In this document: positions 23,913 through 36,670 of the stretch, piece by piece
How positions within the stretch are numbered: the first letter of the stretch is position 1
Layout of the letters: every line of letters begins with the position of its first letter
NCBI GenBank assembly: GCA_032719365.1
Contig: CM064871.1
Coordinates: forward strand, 72,458,383 to 72,522,382
Source of the DNA: Prinsepia uniflora
Lineage: Eukaryota > Streptophyta > Magnoliopsida > Rosales > Rosaceae
Length of the DNA: 64,000 nucleotides
Direction: 5' to 3'
The notes under the pieces: generated by a model
What the model was told of the DNA's origin: nothing
The model's input: the letters and a program-made list of their open reading frames with translations, nothing else
Databases searched by the model: none
Program-made: the position numbers and the translations under genes

Positions 23913-26548
23913 TGTAACGACCCGGAAAGTCGAAAAAGGAAAATTTAGAAAATTTGAAGGAAAATGATGATTTTGCCCCTAGCATTGGACGAACGGTTGA
24001 CTTTTGGTTTGAGCGGTCAAACGGACTTTGACCGATGACTGTGACATAGTTCGGGACGTCATGAGTTCATAGACAGGTGGCACGCCCGATTCTAACATTC
24101 GAGGAGAAAGTTATGATGTTCGGAAGTTTAAGGGTAATTTGGTAAATTGGTTAAAAAGGGGTCATTTGTTGACTTTTTTATCGGGACCGTGTTTGGACTT
24201 TTCGTAAGTACCGTTGGGTAGGTCTCGAGACGCTGAATCCGTAGACAGGTGGCATGCGTCAATCGGAGTTCGGACAAGAAAATTATGGGTCTAGAATTGT
24301 GATGGGCATTTTGGTAATTTATTATGGCAAGGGCAAAATGATAATTTGCCACAGTAGGGATAATTGGATAATTAAATGGCTGAGTCAGTTAAATTGGATG
24401 AGGATTGATCTCTTGGTGACACTTGTCACCATAATTGAAAGGTTAGTGTTAAGCAAGGTTTGAATATTCAAATGGGACATTAATCAACCGTTTGTTGTTT
24501 TAGCAATGTTTGATCAATATATATGTATGAAAGGTTTGAATCAAACCAGAAACAGAGGAATTGAATGGGGAATCGAGAGAAGAAAAGAAAAGAAATGAAC
24601 TGGTTACTTAGGGACCTCGCACTCAACTCAAACCAAACATAAAAACCCGAAACCCATTAAAGAGCCTTAAGATCGATTTCGAATTTTTAGATGTTTATGA
24701 GTGAAATTGCCCTTAGATTTAGCCTTCTGACATTGAGACGAGTCGAACTCAATGAAATTCTAAGGAAATTGGGGTCGTTTGGCCTTAGAACAGAGAGGAG
24801 GAAGTCTTTAAATGGTCGAGCTTGAGTCGTGGGAATTGAGACGTGGGAGGGTGAGATTGAACTTGCAAAGACGTTTATGAGAATCCCACGAAGCTGCCTG
24901 ATGCGTCAATTGCAGGAAAACGAGGGTGCTTGATGGAGATTGATGATGAACAGTGCCCAGATAGCCTTTGAGTATTCATCCTCGAATCGAATAGACTGAG
25001 GTAATGATTGATGGAATTGACATTACAGATCTCAAATTCAAGTGAAACCAATACTATTAGCTTAATCAATTGAAGAAATTGGCAGGAAATGTACAGGATT
25101 AAACCAGGTCAAACACGCAGGTTGCAGACCCATTTACCAGAGAATCGGGTGAAGACGGTAACTGTAGCAGTTACTGTAGCTGGCGCGTGGGGGCACGTGA
25201 GCTGACTTTTCGAGGTGAGGTCAACATGAAACTTATTCTATTTCATGTAACGAACATTTTGGCACTGGTTTCGAGGAAATCAGACACCGTTTCGATATTG
25301 TTTCGAGGATCCGAAGGTTTATATTACGTTTAAAATACGTATTTAAATTCTGAAAAAATTGGGGAAAATTATATGAGGTATATTGAGATGTTAGTGACCC
25401 TCGATAATGATTTTGGACAGGAATGGTGACTTCTGGAAATTTCGGAAAAACGTACAGTGCGGAAAGCGAGCCATAAGGACGGTGTGTGAGTGGACTTTTG
25501 TTTTCTACCCTAAATGCATGCATATATGTTTTAAATGCTTTATGATATTATTTGAAATGATTTGGTATGATTGATGTTTCTATATGATGATTTTCGGATT
25601 TTGGGAATATTATATTATTTTATATGCTTTTGGGCACGATTTTCGAGAAACCCTTGATATTGTTGTTTTGGGCGAAGGCCCGGGATTTGAGCTTGATTTT
25701 GACTCGGATTATGAGTCTGGAAATGGATTTGATGGATTTGTATTATGACTGAGATTGTGATTGCACAGATTTGCATGAAACTGGTTTACAGATTTTGAAA
25801 AATGGTTTTGATATTAAATGCAACTATTTTTCACTGATTTTCATGATGGTGATATATTGTGGATATTAGGGCTTTCTGGGTAGAATATGTTTCCCCCGAA
25901 GTGCACCCTGGAGATAACGCTTGTCTCCAGGATAGAAGTGTTTACCCCAGAGAGGTCACATAGCACGGTCTGTTGTCGTGCAGCCGAGGGAGGCTCGACT
26001 CAGACCAGATGTGTTGGATGATATGGAGGTCGGTCGATGATATGTTCACGACGACCTAGATTGCCGGCTGGTGATGTGTTCACAGCGGCGGATTCTAGGA
26101 TTTTGAGCGGTCCTTGAGCCTATTGATTTGCACGCGTTGCAGGGATAACGTGACTATATGAGATTGGATATGATATTGGATATGGAAATGAGTCCCGTGG
26201 TTTTTATTGTTCATGATTTGTGCTTTATGAACGTTTATGCCCAGATTTACTTTACTCATGAATTATTATATGCATGCATGTTTGCGAAACTGGAGGGTAG
26301 GAATGTCTTTTGCTAAATGTATTTTTAAACTTTTATTTTTGTCCACTCACACTTTTTCTGTTTTATTGACCCTCCAGGTCGTGGCACGATGATCGAGGCT
26401 GGTCGAGAGGTGGAGGCATGAGTGGGCACAGGTACGATTATCCTTTGTTTGGCAAGTGCTGAGGGCAATTTCGGAACTTTAGTTGACTTGTCAAACGGGA
26501 GCAGGACCGGGCACGATTACCCATGTCCTTCGGGGACGGGTCCTGTCA
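23913..26548 (+). mobile_element. family-1 3' LTR, 2636 bp, divergent
   Basis: Starts TGTAACGACCCGGAAAG after the polypurine tract and ends GGTCCTGTCA. It is shorter and more divergent than the others. The bracketing pair is GTGTGAGTGGAC (about 25,485) and GTCCACTCACAC (about 26,341). Hairpins include GGGCGAAGGCCC (about 25,670) and GACTCGGATTATGAGTC (about 25,700). Family-2 gag resumes at 26,549, so this is the right edge of the family-1 block that interrupts family 2. No target duplication can be matched, because the left edge at 9431 is deleted. Confidence 0.87.
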
Positions 26549-26857
26549 GAATAAGTCCTAGCAAAAGTATGCAGCTATATTTAGCCTCGAGTACTCCAAG
26601 TGCCAGAAGACTGACGACAAGGCAACCTACAGAGCATTCTATTGTGGCTTAAGAGAGTCTAACTTTAAGTACCATGCCTTCACATAGGGATGAGATGATT
26701 ACAATGAACTGATGAGGCAAGCAGCACTCCACGCCAAGGCAGAACACTTCAATACTACATGAGTTGAACCGAAGAAGCCTACTACCCAGGTCTACTCTTC
26801 CCCCCAGGGCAATCAGCAGTCCAAGCTCCACCACGACTCCAGCAGCCAGAACCAAGG
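26549..26857 (+). pseudogene. gag: family-2 gag, central fragment
   Basis: Continues the gag cut at about 9430. One frame reads ATYRAFYCGLRESNFKYHAFT and, after a stop, NELMRQAALHAKAEHFN. These correspond to the F-x-x-GL and EL-x-x-x-A...AE blocks in the second half of Tat-type gag. The solo LTR at 26,858 interrupts it, and the frame resumes at 29,668 after the CAAGG duplication. Confidence 0.65.
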
Positions 26858-29667
26858 TGTAACGACCCGTCCCGGAAATTAGGGTTAAGATAGTGCTTAA
26901 GATGAGATTAGTGAGCTTAATTGGTGGTTAGTTGGTGACGATAGGTTCGTTAAGGTAGAATGACGATTTTGCCCCTAGTTCGGGCAAATTGTTGACTTTT
27001 AGTTCAGGAAATCAATTGGACTTTGACCGATGACTGTGACGTAGTTCGGGACGTCACGAGTCCGTAGACAGGTGGCACGCCCGATTCCGAAATCCGAGGA
27101 GGAAGTTATGATGTTCGGAAGGTTGAGGGCATTGCCGTAATTTGGTTAAATTAGGGGGAAAAGAGTTAACTTTTTGGACGATCGGGTTTTAACACGTTGA
27201 CCTAGGACCGTTAGGTAGATCTCGTTGTCCTGAGTTTAACGACAGGCGGCATGTGTTCATCGGACTTAGGACGGGCAAGTTACGGGTCTAAAATGATAAT
27301 TTTGGGTTCAAAGAAGGGCATTTTGGTCTTTTGGTTGTTTGGGCATTGTGCAACCAGATCAGGACAAGTGTAAAGTGAGATGGGGATATTTTTGGAAAGA
27401 GACCATGGGATTAGTGACACGTGCAGTGTGTGTAGTGGGTTCTAGGCCGTGCACGGTGTGTGTTTAATTTGTGCCCCCGTGTGTGTGTTCGAACAAGAGA
27501 AACAGAGGGTGAGTTGGAGAGAAAATCGATCAAGTGAAGGGAATGTTTGTGTGTTCTGGTGAGTGGATGAGAGACTGGAGATCGAGTGAGAGACAGTGAG
27601 TGAGTGGTGAGGGCAATTCGTGTGAGGAATCTTGTGAGTGTGAGGGGTTGAGTTTCCGGGAAACAGAGAAGGTGTTGGGTGGTGGTGCTGCTGTGTGGTA
27701 CTCCCATCATCAAATTGGACCCGTGGTGGTGTTGTGAGGATTGAGAAGAGTCGACTAGCCCCAGCAGAGCTCACGGCGGCGACCGGAGGACAGGTAATTC
27801 CTCATTCCTGTTCAAATACTTTGTTTTTCTGTTTTGCTTCAAACCATTAGTCGTGGGTTTTGGGTGTGAGTCGACAGTTTTGGTGAGTTGGGTGAGACTT
27901 AGGAAGGCCCTAGGATTGGTTTAAGGTCGACACCGAGACGGGGGAAGACCTGGTTGGCCGGAAGGGAAAACAGGGGACTGGTTCGGGTTTTTGTACTAGC
28001 TTGAGTCGACGACTTAGGGGCTGTGTCGAGGTGTTTGAGTGAGGGGACTGAATTGCTGAGGACTGGACGATGAAGATGGTGAAGAAAGGAGTCGAATTGG
28101 TGGACGAACGGCATAGAACCGGGTGCGCCGGTTCAGACCGGTTCGCCCAAGGTAGACGACGGTGAACAGTACCCTGTGTGCAGGCGCGTAAGGCCCTCGC
28201 GCAGCCACTTTGGGCGGCGCGTGGGGGCTCGTGCGGCGGCGGTTGGGAAAATGGTCAACATGGTTTTTGGTCTAGGTGTTGTGACGAGTCCATTGGAATT
28301 GGTTTCGGATTTTTCGGACGTCGTTTGAGGTTAGTTCCACGAGGTTGAAGGCTTAGGGTTTCGGTTCGTTACGTTTAGGACCCGGGGTTTTTTGGGAAAA
28401 ATTAGGTGGACCTTCGTAGACGTGTTAGTAACATTCTTGGGTGCTTGTTGACAGGATCGCGACTTCTCGAGGAAGCTGAAGAACGTACGGGACGTTCGGG
28501 ACGCGATTGAGGGCTTGGTACTATGAGTGGACCCCTTTCTCTAAACTTGAGCATGCATAACTACTTTTAATTACTTGTTTTATGGTTTTAATCATGATTC
28601 TATGTTGATCGAATATGCTTTTTGGTTTTACATAATTGCACGGTTTTCGAGGAAATTACGTATTTGGCACGTTTTGCGAGAAAAGCTTGATTACTGATTA
28701 TGATGCCATGATTTGGGGTTTTCAAACGATAAGTGATTTTCAATAATTATAAATGGATTTGAGACGTGATTTGATAATCGAGGTTTTCGGTTTTAAAATC
28801 AGATTTTGAAAAGCGAGGTTTGATTTTAAAGTTGGAAAGTGGATTTCCGAATTTGGGTTCGGAATGACGGTTTGGCTGCCGAAAGGGCATCAGACCAGTG
28901 ATTTCGAATTCAGGTTTGGATATGGATTTCGAAATAGCTTTCAAATGGTTTTGATTGGATTTTCTGGATCTAGTTATTGGGTTTAAATACCCGGATATTG
29001 ATTTGACGGGGGACGGGCCCGGATTGAGTTTAAAGACTCGGATAGGCCTGGATTGAGTTTAAAGACTCGGGAGTTTAAAGACTCGGATAGATCCAGCAGG
29101 TTTGATCGGATAATGATGGCTTGGTATTTATGTTTTGTGTTAAGGTTTTATGATGCTTATGATATGATTCTATAACTGCATTTATGATGTTCTCTACAAT
29201 TGTTTTCATGGAGATATTGTGATTTATAACTGTTTTTGGTAACTGGGTTATACATGTGTGGTTTCAAAACGGAGGGCCAAACCCTGTTTTATTATAAAAT
29301 GATTTTTGAAACTTTTATTCTTTATGGTTCACTCACACTTTCTGGTTTTAAATTGCCCTCCAGGTCGGGAGCTAGCGCGGGGTTTTGACGTCGAGGTAGC
29401 GTCTGAGGCATAGCGTACTCGAGAGTGACCCCGGAGTGTTTTAAATTTTTCTGTGTGCGTGTACTGGTTATCGGTTTTCTTTCTTTTGTATTTAATACTA
29501 TGCTCTGTACATCTTTAACTTCGGGATGTTTTATATAGTTTCTCCTGCCTCTGACTGTGTTACTTTAGTAGTTTACGTTGGTGTTGTGTCGGGGTGTCAG
29601 ACGGGAGCAGAGTTTACCTCGGTTTTCGGGGTGAAACCGGGGGGGGGGGGGGGGGGGGGTCCTGACA
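26858..29667 (+). mobile_element. family-1 solo LTR with CAAGG target duplication
   Basis: A 2810-bp LTR from TGTAACGACCCG to CCTGACA, flanked by exact CAAGG repeats (26,853-26,857 and 29,668-29,672). It sits in family-2 gag. Hairpins include three GAGTTTAAAGACTC units (29,026, 29,055, 29,071) and a GGGTTTAAATACCC version at 28,979. The right bracket is partly decayed (TTCACTCACAC near 29,330). Near its end a run of 21 G stands where other copies have about six. Confidence 0.94.
29639..29659. repeat. homopolymer of 21 G
   Basis: Twenty-one consecutive G in the LTR tail. The equivalent place in other copies reads CCCGGGGGGATTGGG, so about six G have grown to 21. It could fold as a G-quadruplex. 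Such runs are also prone to sequencing and assembly error, so the exact length is uncertain. Confidence 0.8.
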
Positions 29668-30335
29668 CAAGGTAATGGGAACAACTCTTATTCTTGTAAG
29701 AGAAAAGGTTCATACGACAACAACTAGAAAAGGAAGAAAGAGGAATACAATCCAAACCAGGGATGCAAACACATCAATCATCGCCAACATGATAAGCCCT
29801 ACGAGAGGCCAGCCTCAAAGTACGAAATTTACTCCATCCTCAATACGCCACTCAAGAACGTTCTCATGAATATTGATGGGATGATTGAAAAGTCGAGGGC
29901 AAGGACGCAAGGTGCCTGACCTAGAATTCAATCGAACTTATATTACTAGTACCAAAAATTTAATTATCACACCAACACTGCCTGTGCCGAATAACTCACA
30001 CATTAACACCATATCTTCATCATACACTTCCAATCGGGTGAAGAAGAGCTTCCTCCGAGCGACCCAGTCCAACCACCAGATCTTCAACATTGAATCCGGA
30101 AAGGCAACGAAGGTCACGAAAGCAGGCCCTCATCACCTGTTTGAAGGAGGACGAGCGAGGAGTAATCTTCCCTTATGATGATCCCTTGATCATCCAAGCG
30201 ACAATCATCAATTTTGACGTAGGTCGGATACTTGTGGATATCGGAAGCTCTGTCAACGTCCTTTTCTTGGAAGCTTTCAACCAACTCGGAATCAATATGA
30301 AGGAGCTTAATCATACCGCCTCTTCACTAATCAGC
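29668..30335 (+). pseudogene. family-2 gag end and aspartic protease, decayed
   Basis: The plus strand carries a basic Lys/Arg/Thr-rich stretch (gag C-terminus), then from about 30,090 an open frame with DERGVIFPYDDPLIIQA and VGRILVDIGSSVNVLF. The latter is the D-x-G-S active-site loop of a retroviral-type aspartic protease as found in plant Tat-like elements, with Ile in place of the usual Thr or Gly after Asp. The frame continues after the nested LTRs at 36,492. The protease would cut the Gag-Pol precursor. Confidence 0.75.
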
Positions 30336-33300
30336 TGACACGACCCACCCCCAATCCCCCGGGATTAAAGGCTAAGTCATGCTCCCGTCTAACTTACGCG
30401 TGACACGAAGGCTAAATCGACGTTCAACCTCCATGTAACACGCAAGCCGGATAAGGGATTTCCAAAACGAACTGTCAGGACCGGTCCCAAATCCCCCGGG
30501 ATTAACGTGGGACCCGTATGATCCCGTCTGACACGAAGTGTCAGACTAGGGAGAATTCCATCTCTAGCCCTCCCCGGGGTTATCAGAGTACATCAGGATC
30601 GTAGGAGGAGGGGAGTGATGTCTTGTCTCTGCTACAGCCCGCATCCGCGATCAACCTGAAGGGCATTAAAACATTAAAACTTTGAGTGGACAAAAATAAA
30701 CATTTCATTTAAAAACATTTTCGCTTAAAGACATTTATGCCCTTCAATAAAAGCATATGTATGCATTCAAAAACCGTTTATCAAAACGTTCATAAAACCA
30801 TTTCATTTATCAAACATAATCTCAAAATCTTTCAAGGGTTCATTCCCGGCCCCATAAACCGTCATGACCCATAAATCCATTTGGGTCCCCGACCCGAAAT
30901 CACAAAAACCCGTAAGTCAAATCACTAGGAACTCAGCCCAAATCACGTCACGTGGGTCTCAACCCAAAACTGTTCTCAGTGAAACACCAAAAACATACCA
31001 TACGAGGTTTCCGCCCCAAAACCATTTCCAAAACATAAAACGTGGAACACGGGGTCTCCGCCCCTAAATCACTTTTTAAAACATGGAACACAGGGACTCC
31101 GCCCTCAAATCACTTTCTGTAAATCTCATACGTACTCAACGTATAACTCATCCTAGGCACTTCCAGAGAAGATGCCAACTCGGGGCACACAACCCCTAGG
31201 CAACACATCCCCGATATAGTCACGATGTCATCATATCTATCTAGTGTGCACACTACTCGGGGTCTCACTCTGAGTCTTCTCCCAGGAATCTCCATCTGGG
31301 AGGCTCAATCACTAGATCTAGTCTGAGCTCTCTCTCTGGATCTAGTCCACACATCTCTCCGGAATCTGGTACGGAACCACATCATATCTCGTAACCTCCA
31401 CTCCTGAAACGGGATCCCTATGGGGATACCCATTCTGGTCTGTGGATCGTGACTCTCCAGGTTGACGCTGGAGGAGACCATATAATCAATATGGAGGGTT
31501 CATTCATTTCAAATCTCTTTCTTTCTTTCTCAAATACTTTCTTTCTCAAAACTCATTTCTCAACTGGGTCTCATACCCGATTCATTTCAACAGGATTCAA
31601 ATCACTTTCACAGGCCTCGGCCTAAATCCACAGTTCAACAGGGTCTTATACCCGAATTCTCATTTCACAGACTGAACTGGGACTCAAGCCTGATTTCACA
31701 GTCCACAGGGCCCTAAGCCCAAAATCATAACTCAACAGGACCTCACGTCCGATTTCACAACCAACGGGGCCTTAGGCCCGATATCTCAACTAAATGGGTC
31801 TCAGGCCCGATATCATAAATCAACGGGGCATCAAGCCCAATAGTACCACTAACTGGGCCTCAAACCCGAATCGTAAACCAACTGGACCCTCGGTCCGATC
31901 GTATGGCTCAAATGGACCCTAGGTTTAATTCCTCGTCAAATCAAATGGACTCCAAGTCTGAGAGTTTGTAAATCAATTGGGTCTCATGACCGGGTTCACG
32001 TTTCTAAATCCGAAATCCATTTATTAAACCCTCGTTGAAAACCTAGAATGTATATGCATCGTATAAAACTGGAAATCTCGAAATACGTGCAAATACGTAA
32101 ATCCTAGGCTACCACAAACAATTGCACTCAAGGCATCATAAAACATGTATTAAAACAATTATAAACATTTATGAATGCATCAATTTCGAAAAGAAAGTCC
32201 ACTCACATACCGTCCGAAGTCGCGCCTCGATACGCGTGCCATAATCATCTCCCTGGTCAAACGTCATCTCCGGGATTCCCGAACCTGTCCAAATTCATTT
32301 ATAGGGTTACTAATAGCCTCATTAACCTCTCATTAAAGTCCCATAATTTTCCCGATTTTCTAACTATTTTTAAACGCGAACCTAAACCTTCGGACATCCC
32401 GAACTATATCGAAACGATGTCCGATTGACACAAAACCAGTCCCAAAATGTTCGTTACATCGAATAGATGAAATTATATGTTGGAACCACCCCCAAAAACC
32501 CCCCTCACGCGCCCGTACGCACCCCTAGAGGTGGCCTGTGCATGGGCCTCACGCGCCGGCTATAGTACTTCACCCCTGACCTCCAGCGGCCGGCCCGGTT
32601 CTGTCCTACAACTAGACCGGCGTGACAGGTCCAGGGTTCTACACTCCTCATTTTGGTCCGTTTTCAATCCAATTCGATCCCTAAATTCCTATTTTGATCC
32701 TAGGAGCTTGTTTGGATGATCAAATCCACCTAAAACTCCTAAAATCCGACCGATCCAATTCTTCATCACGGTTCAAGTTTTCCAAAACTTACCCCAAGGT
32801 TCCTTAACGTCTAATCTCTCTCAAAACCTTTTTAATAGCTTCCTAACAACCTATTTACTTCATTAGAATCATTAAAAACGGCTCATAATCACAAGAATTG
32901 AAAATGGATGAAAATCGGTTAAACCGATTACCTCGATCGGTTTTCTCCACCGCCGTCCACGGCGGCTGCTGCCTGGGCCAGCCACCACGTCCTCAGATCC
33001 TCAGTCACTCTCTGTCCTCTCCATCATGGTCATATGGGGATGGGTTTTGGATTGAGGATGAAGGAGATCGGGTTTGGGTTTTGGTTAGGAAGAAAATGGA
33101 TAATCGATGAAGGGAGGGTGGATATGCATGAATGTGGGATGGTGGCCAGTGGATGGGTGACACTTGCCACTCATCCATTGGTCCCTGAAAAGTAACTGGC
33201 CCCACAAAAGACAAAACTTCACTTTTTGTCTTGTAAAATGTGTCGCCGTAAATAGTTCCCTGGAACTTCCGTGAACCGTAACTTCTCCGTCGAACGTCCG

Positions 33301-36300
33301 AATTCGACGTGCCGCCTATCTACAGATTCGTATCGTCCTGATCTACGTAATGGTCTTTAGCCCTCGGCCATCGGACTTCCCGGATCAAAAGCCAACTTTT
33401 GGCCTAAATTACCAAAATGCCCTTGAACTTTCGAACATCATAACTTTTTCCTCGGACGTAAGAATCGAGCGTGCCACCTGTCTATGAACTCATGACGTTA
33501 CGAACTACGTCACAGTCATCGGTCAAAGTCCATTTGACCGCCTGAACAAAAATTCAACGATTTATCCAAAGTCCATTTGACCGCCTGAATGAAAAGTCAA
33601 CGATTTGCCCATTCCAGGGGCAAAATCATCATTTCGCCCGAACGGCTGTTAATCCTCGTCTAATCTTCGATTAGTCTCGCTAATCCGTCATTAATTCTTA
33701 ATTAATCCCGCTAATTCGAGACGGGTCGTCACACAAACCTTCTGTAAGTACCGGGCTTCCCAGAGAGCGCAGAATCTACTGTGGATCGCGTGTGTGATGT
33801 CTCCATCTCTCTCTACCAACAGCCCAGACCGCAACAACTTGGAGGGTATCGAAAACATAAAAGACTGTGAGTGGACAAAAATAAAGAATATATTCTGAAA
33901 ACAGATTATAGAAAAGTACATTTATACCCTCCACGCAAAAACTAATGCATGCATATGAAAACCAATTCACAAAAACCATTTCATATCCAAAATCATCAAT
34001 GAAAACCAGAATCGTTTCTTTCCTCAAATCCGCAATTCAAATCTAGGGCCTCAGCCCAAAACTCATCAAATCCAAATCATCTGGGCCATTGCCCAAAACA
34101 TCTGAAAACCAGTGAAAAACATCAATCAAGCAAGTTGTTGGATCTCAAGTGCGCCCGAATCTTTAAACTCAAAACACATGCGCATAATCAGGTCTTCCCG
34201 GGATATCAACGAGTCTTTAAACTCAAAACACAATCAACAAGCCTCAGGGATATCACAATAACCGAGTCTTTAAACTCAAAACATATACCGAGTCTTTAAA
34301 CTCAAAACATATCAATCCAGAGCCCTCACCCGTCAATCAATCGAATCTTTAAACTCAAAACCAGATCCAGCCGTTTTCTTTTTCCGGGTCTTTAAACCCA
34401 AAACCAAGTGAAAACCATAGAAAATCCATATTCGAATTCACAATAATTATTCTGTAAGCCGGCATCCGGAACCATCATCCCGAACCCAAATCCAGAATTT
34501 CCCTTTCAAGTTTCAAAACCGAATCAAGAATCATTTTTTCAAAATCCAATTCCAAAACTGAAATCTCGTTTATCAAAATCACTTTCCAAAATCCGTTATA
34601 AATCATTGAAATCAAATCATATTTCAAATCCCAAAATCAAATCATCAAAATCATGATCAAATCACAATATAAATCGGAAACTCGTAAAACGTGCAAATAC
34701 GTAAATATCTCGAAATACGTGCAAAACCGTAAAACATCAAGATCACAATCATAAACATAGAAATCGCGTATAGAAAACATATAAAAACATATATGCATGC
34801 ATCATAAGTTAGAAAGCAAAGTCCACTCACAGACCATTCGCGTCACTGCCTCGATACGCGTGTAAAGACGCTTTCCCAGCTAATCCGCTATCACCGGCTT
34901 ACCCGAACCTGTCCAAATCTTATAATAAGGTCACTAACTACTTCATAAAGCTTATACTAAAACTCTGTAATTTTTTCGAGTTTTTAACTATTTTTAACCG
35001 AGCCCTAAAACCTTCGGGCAGCCCGAAACATATCGAGACGATGTTCGATCGACTCGAAACTAGTGCCAAAATGTTCGTTGCATCGAATACTTCATTTCAC
35101 CTGTTGAAAATTTCCCCATCAGCGATACCACGGGCCCTCGGGCGCCTCCCAAACGAGCTGCACGTGGGATCCACGCGCCCACTGTTCATTGTCTCCTACC
35201 TTGAGACAGACCCGGTCTGAACCTGTTTGAACCAGTTCGGTCTGGCCGAACCGGCGGTCACGGTTCAGGGTCCAATTCCAGTCCGATTTCAATCTTTTTT
35301 CTTCCATTAATTTCGTCCTTTCATTTCTAATTGGTTCCTATAATCAAAACATAAACTTAAAGTCAGATATATACCTCATTGATTGAGTAAAAACCGTCGT
35401 TTTTCCTCCTCTATGTTCTCGTGCTTCCTGGCCACCATTTCTTTTCCTTTCAAGCTCATTAGCTTTGTCTTGACCTCCAAAATAAGTTCCAAACACCCAA
35501 ACATATCAATAATCACGAAAACAAGCTTCACCATTTTTTATGCCAAACCAAGGTTTCTCGGGTTCTCACATTACCTTCCATCTTATACCTCAACAACAGG
35601 CTCATTCGATCCCCTGGATCTCCAGCAACACCTTCTCATCAATTTAATCGATCAAAATTCATTAAAACAAGGTTTGCCATGTTCAATCTCAACAATGGTT
35701 TTTCACGGAAAAACATCCTTACATCCACCGTCAAGCCACAGCTTCATCTAGCCTCCCCTTCCATCATTCATTCAAAAACCACCAACTGAGGATGAAGTTT
35801 GAGAGGTTTGGATGGGTTGGATCTCACGGGCACATTAGGTACTCTGTTTTTCTGTTTTCAAACCGTGCAATCAAGTTTTAAAAAGACAAAGAGAGACGGT
35901 GCTGAGGCTTCCACAACCTTCCAGTGAGAGACATGTGTCCTAATCTGGGTGGGCATCAATCTCTGGGTAGCCAAGTGTCCAAGTCTTACTGGGCACAAAT
36001 CCCAATGCAACAAAGGACCAAAATGCCCCTAAATGACAATTTACCATTTTGCCCCTCGAGATCCTAGACCCATAATGTTGTCATCCAAACTCCAATTGAC
36101 ACGTGCCGCCTGTCGTTTTATTCAGGAGATCGAGACCTACCTAACGGTCCTCAAATTACGTGAAAAGTTCATGTTGTATGAAAAGTCAACAAATTGCCCC
36201 TTTTTAACCAAATTACCAAATTACCCTTGAACTTCCGAACATCATAACTTTTTTCGCAAATGTCGGAATCGGAGGTGACACCTGCCTATGAACTCGTGAC

Positions 36301-36491
36301 ATCACGAACTACGTCATAGTCATCAGTCAAAGTCCATTTGATCGCCCGAACTAAAAGTTAACATATTACCCATTCCAAGGGCAAAACTGTCATTTCGCAC
36401 CATCCGTCCGAGATTACCCAACTAATCACCGATTAAGCTTGCTCGTCGTTAACCACTAATCAAATCTCAATTTCCGAAACGGGGCGTTACA
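30336..36491 (-). mobile_element. family-1 solo LTR, TCAGC duplication, itself split
   Basis: Minus-strand LTR opening TGACACGACCC and closing GGCGTTACA on the plus strand, flanked by exact TCAGC repeats (30,331-30,335 and 36,492-36,496). Taking out the nested LTR (30,473-33,733) and one copy of its target duplication leaves about 2890 bp, a normal family-1 LTR. The hairpin array at 34,157-34,399 has six units of the GAGTCTTTAAACTC type, the last changed on both arms to GGGTCTTTAAACCC. Bracketing pair near 33,868 and 34,818. It splits the family-2 protease frame. Confidence 0.94.
30473..33733 (-). mobile_element. nested family-1 solo LTR, 3261 bp
   Basis: Inserted in the outer solo LTR in the same orientation. 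It opens TGTCAGGACCGG and closes GGGTCGTCACA; flanks are CGAAC (30,468-30,472) and CAAAC (33,734-33,738), a target duplication with one later change. It has the longest hairpin array, about eleven units of the GGGNCTNAGGCCC type from 31,560 to 31,990. Bracketing pair near 30,684 and 32,198. No internal region remains. Confidence 0.9.
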
Positions 36492-36670
36492 TCAGCTCCT
36501 CAAGGGACTCAATCATGCCAATCGACACCATCTCTATGCTGATCTCACTCGGTAGCACACCCTGCATAGTAACTACAATCAACATCTTATGGGTGGTTGA
36601 CTACCTTACTGCCTATAATGTCATACTTGGCAGGAGGCTCCTAAACCAGATCAACAAAGTAACCTCCATC
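36492..36670 (+). pseudogene. family-2 protease tail
   Basis: Continues the frame of 29,668-30,335 after the nested LTRs. It reads TISMLISLGSTPCIVTT and then TAYNVILGRRLLNQINKVTS, the conserved end of Tat-type protease (AYN-x-ILGRP-x-L). It stops at an abrupt junction near 36,670, beyond which family-2 gag runs in the opposite direction. Confidence 0.75.

Noticed and set aside
27411..27774. Two minus-strand open frames rich in Thr and His
   Set aside because: They arise from GTGTGT/GAGAGA-like low complexity in a plus-strand solo LTR.
35383..35751. 122-residue plus-strand open frame
   Set aside because: Inside the outer solo LTR (minus strand). No homologous frame is kept in other LTR copies.
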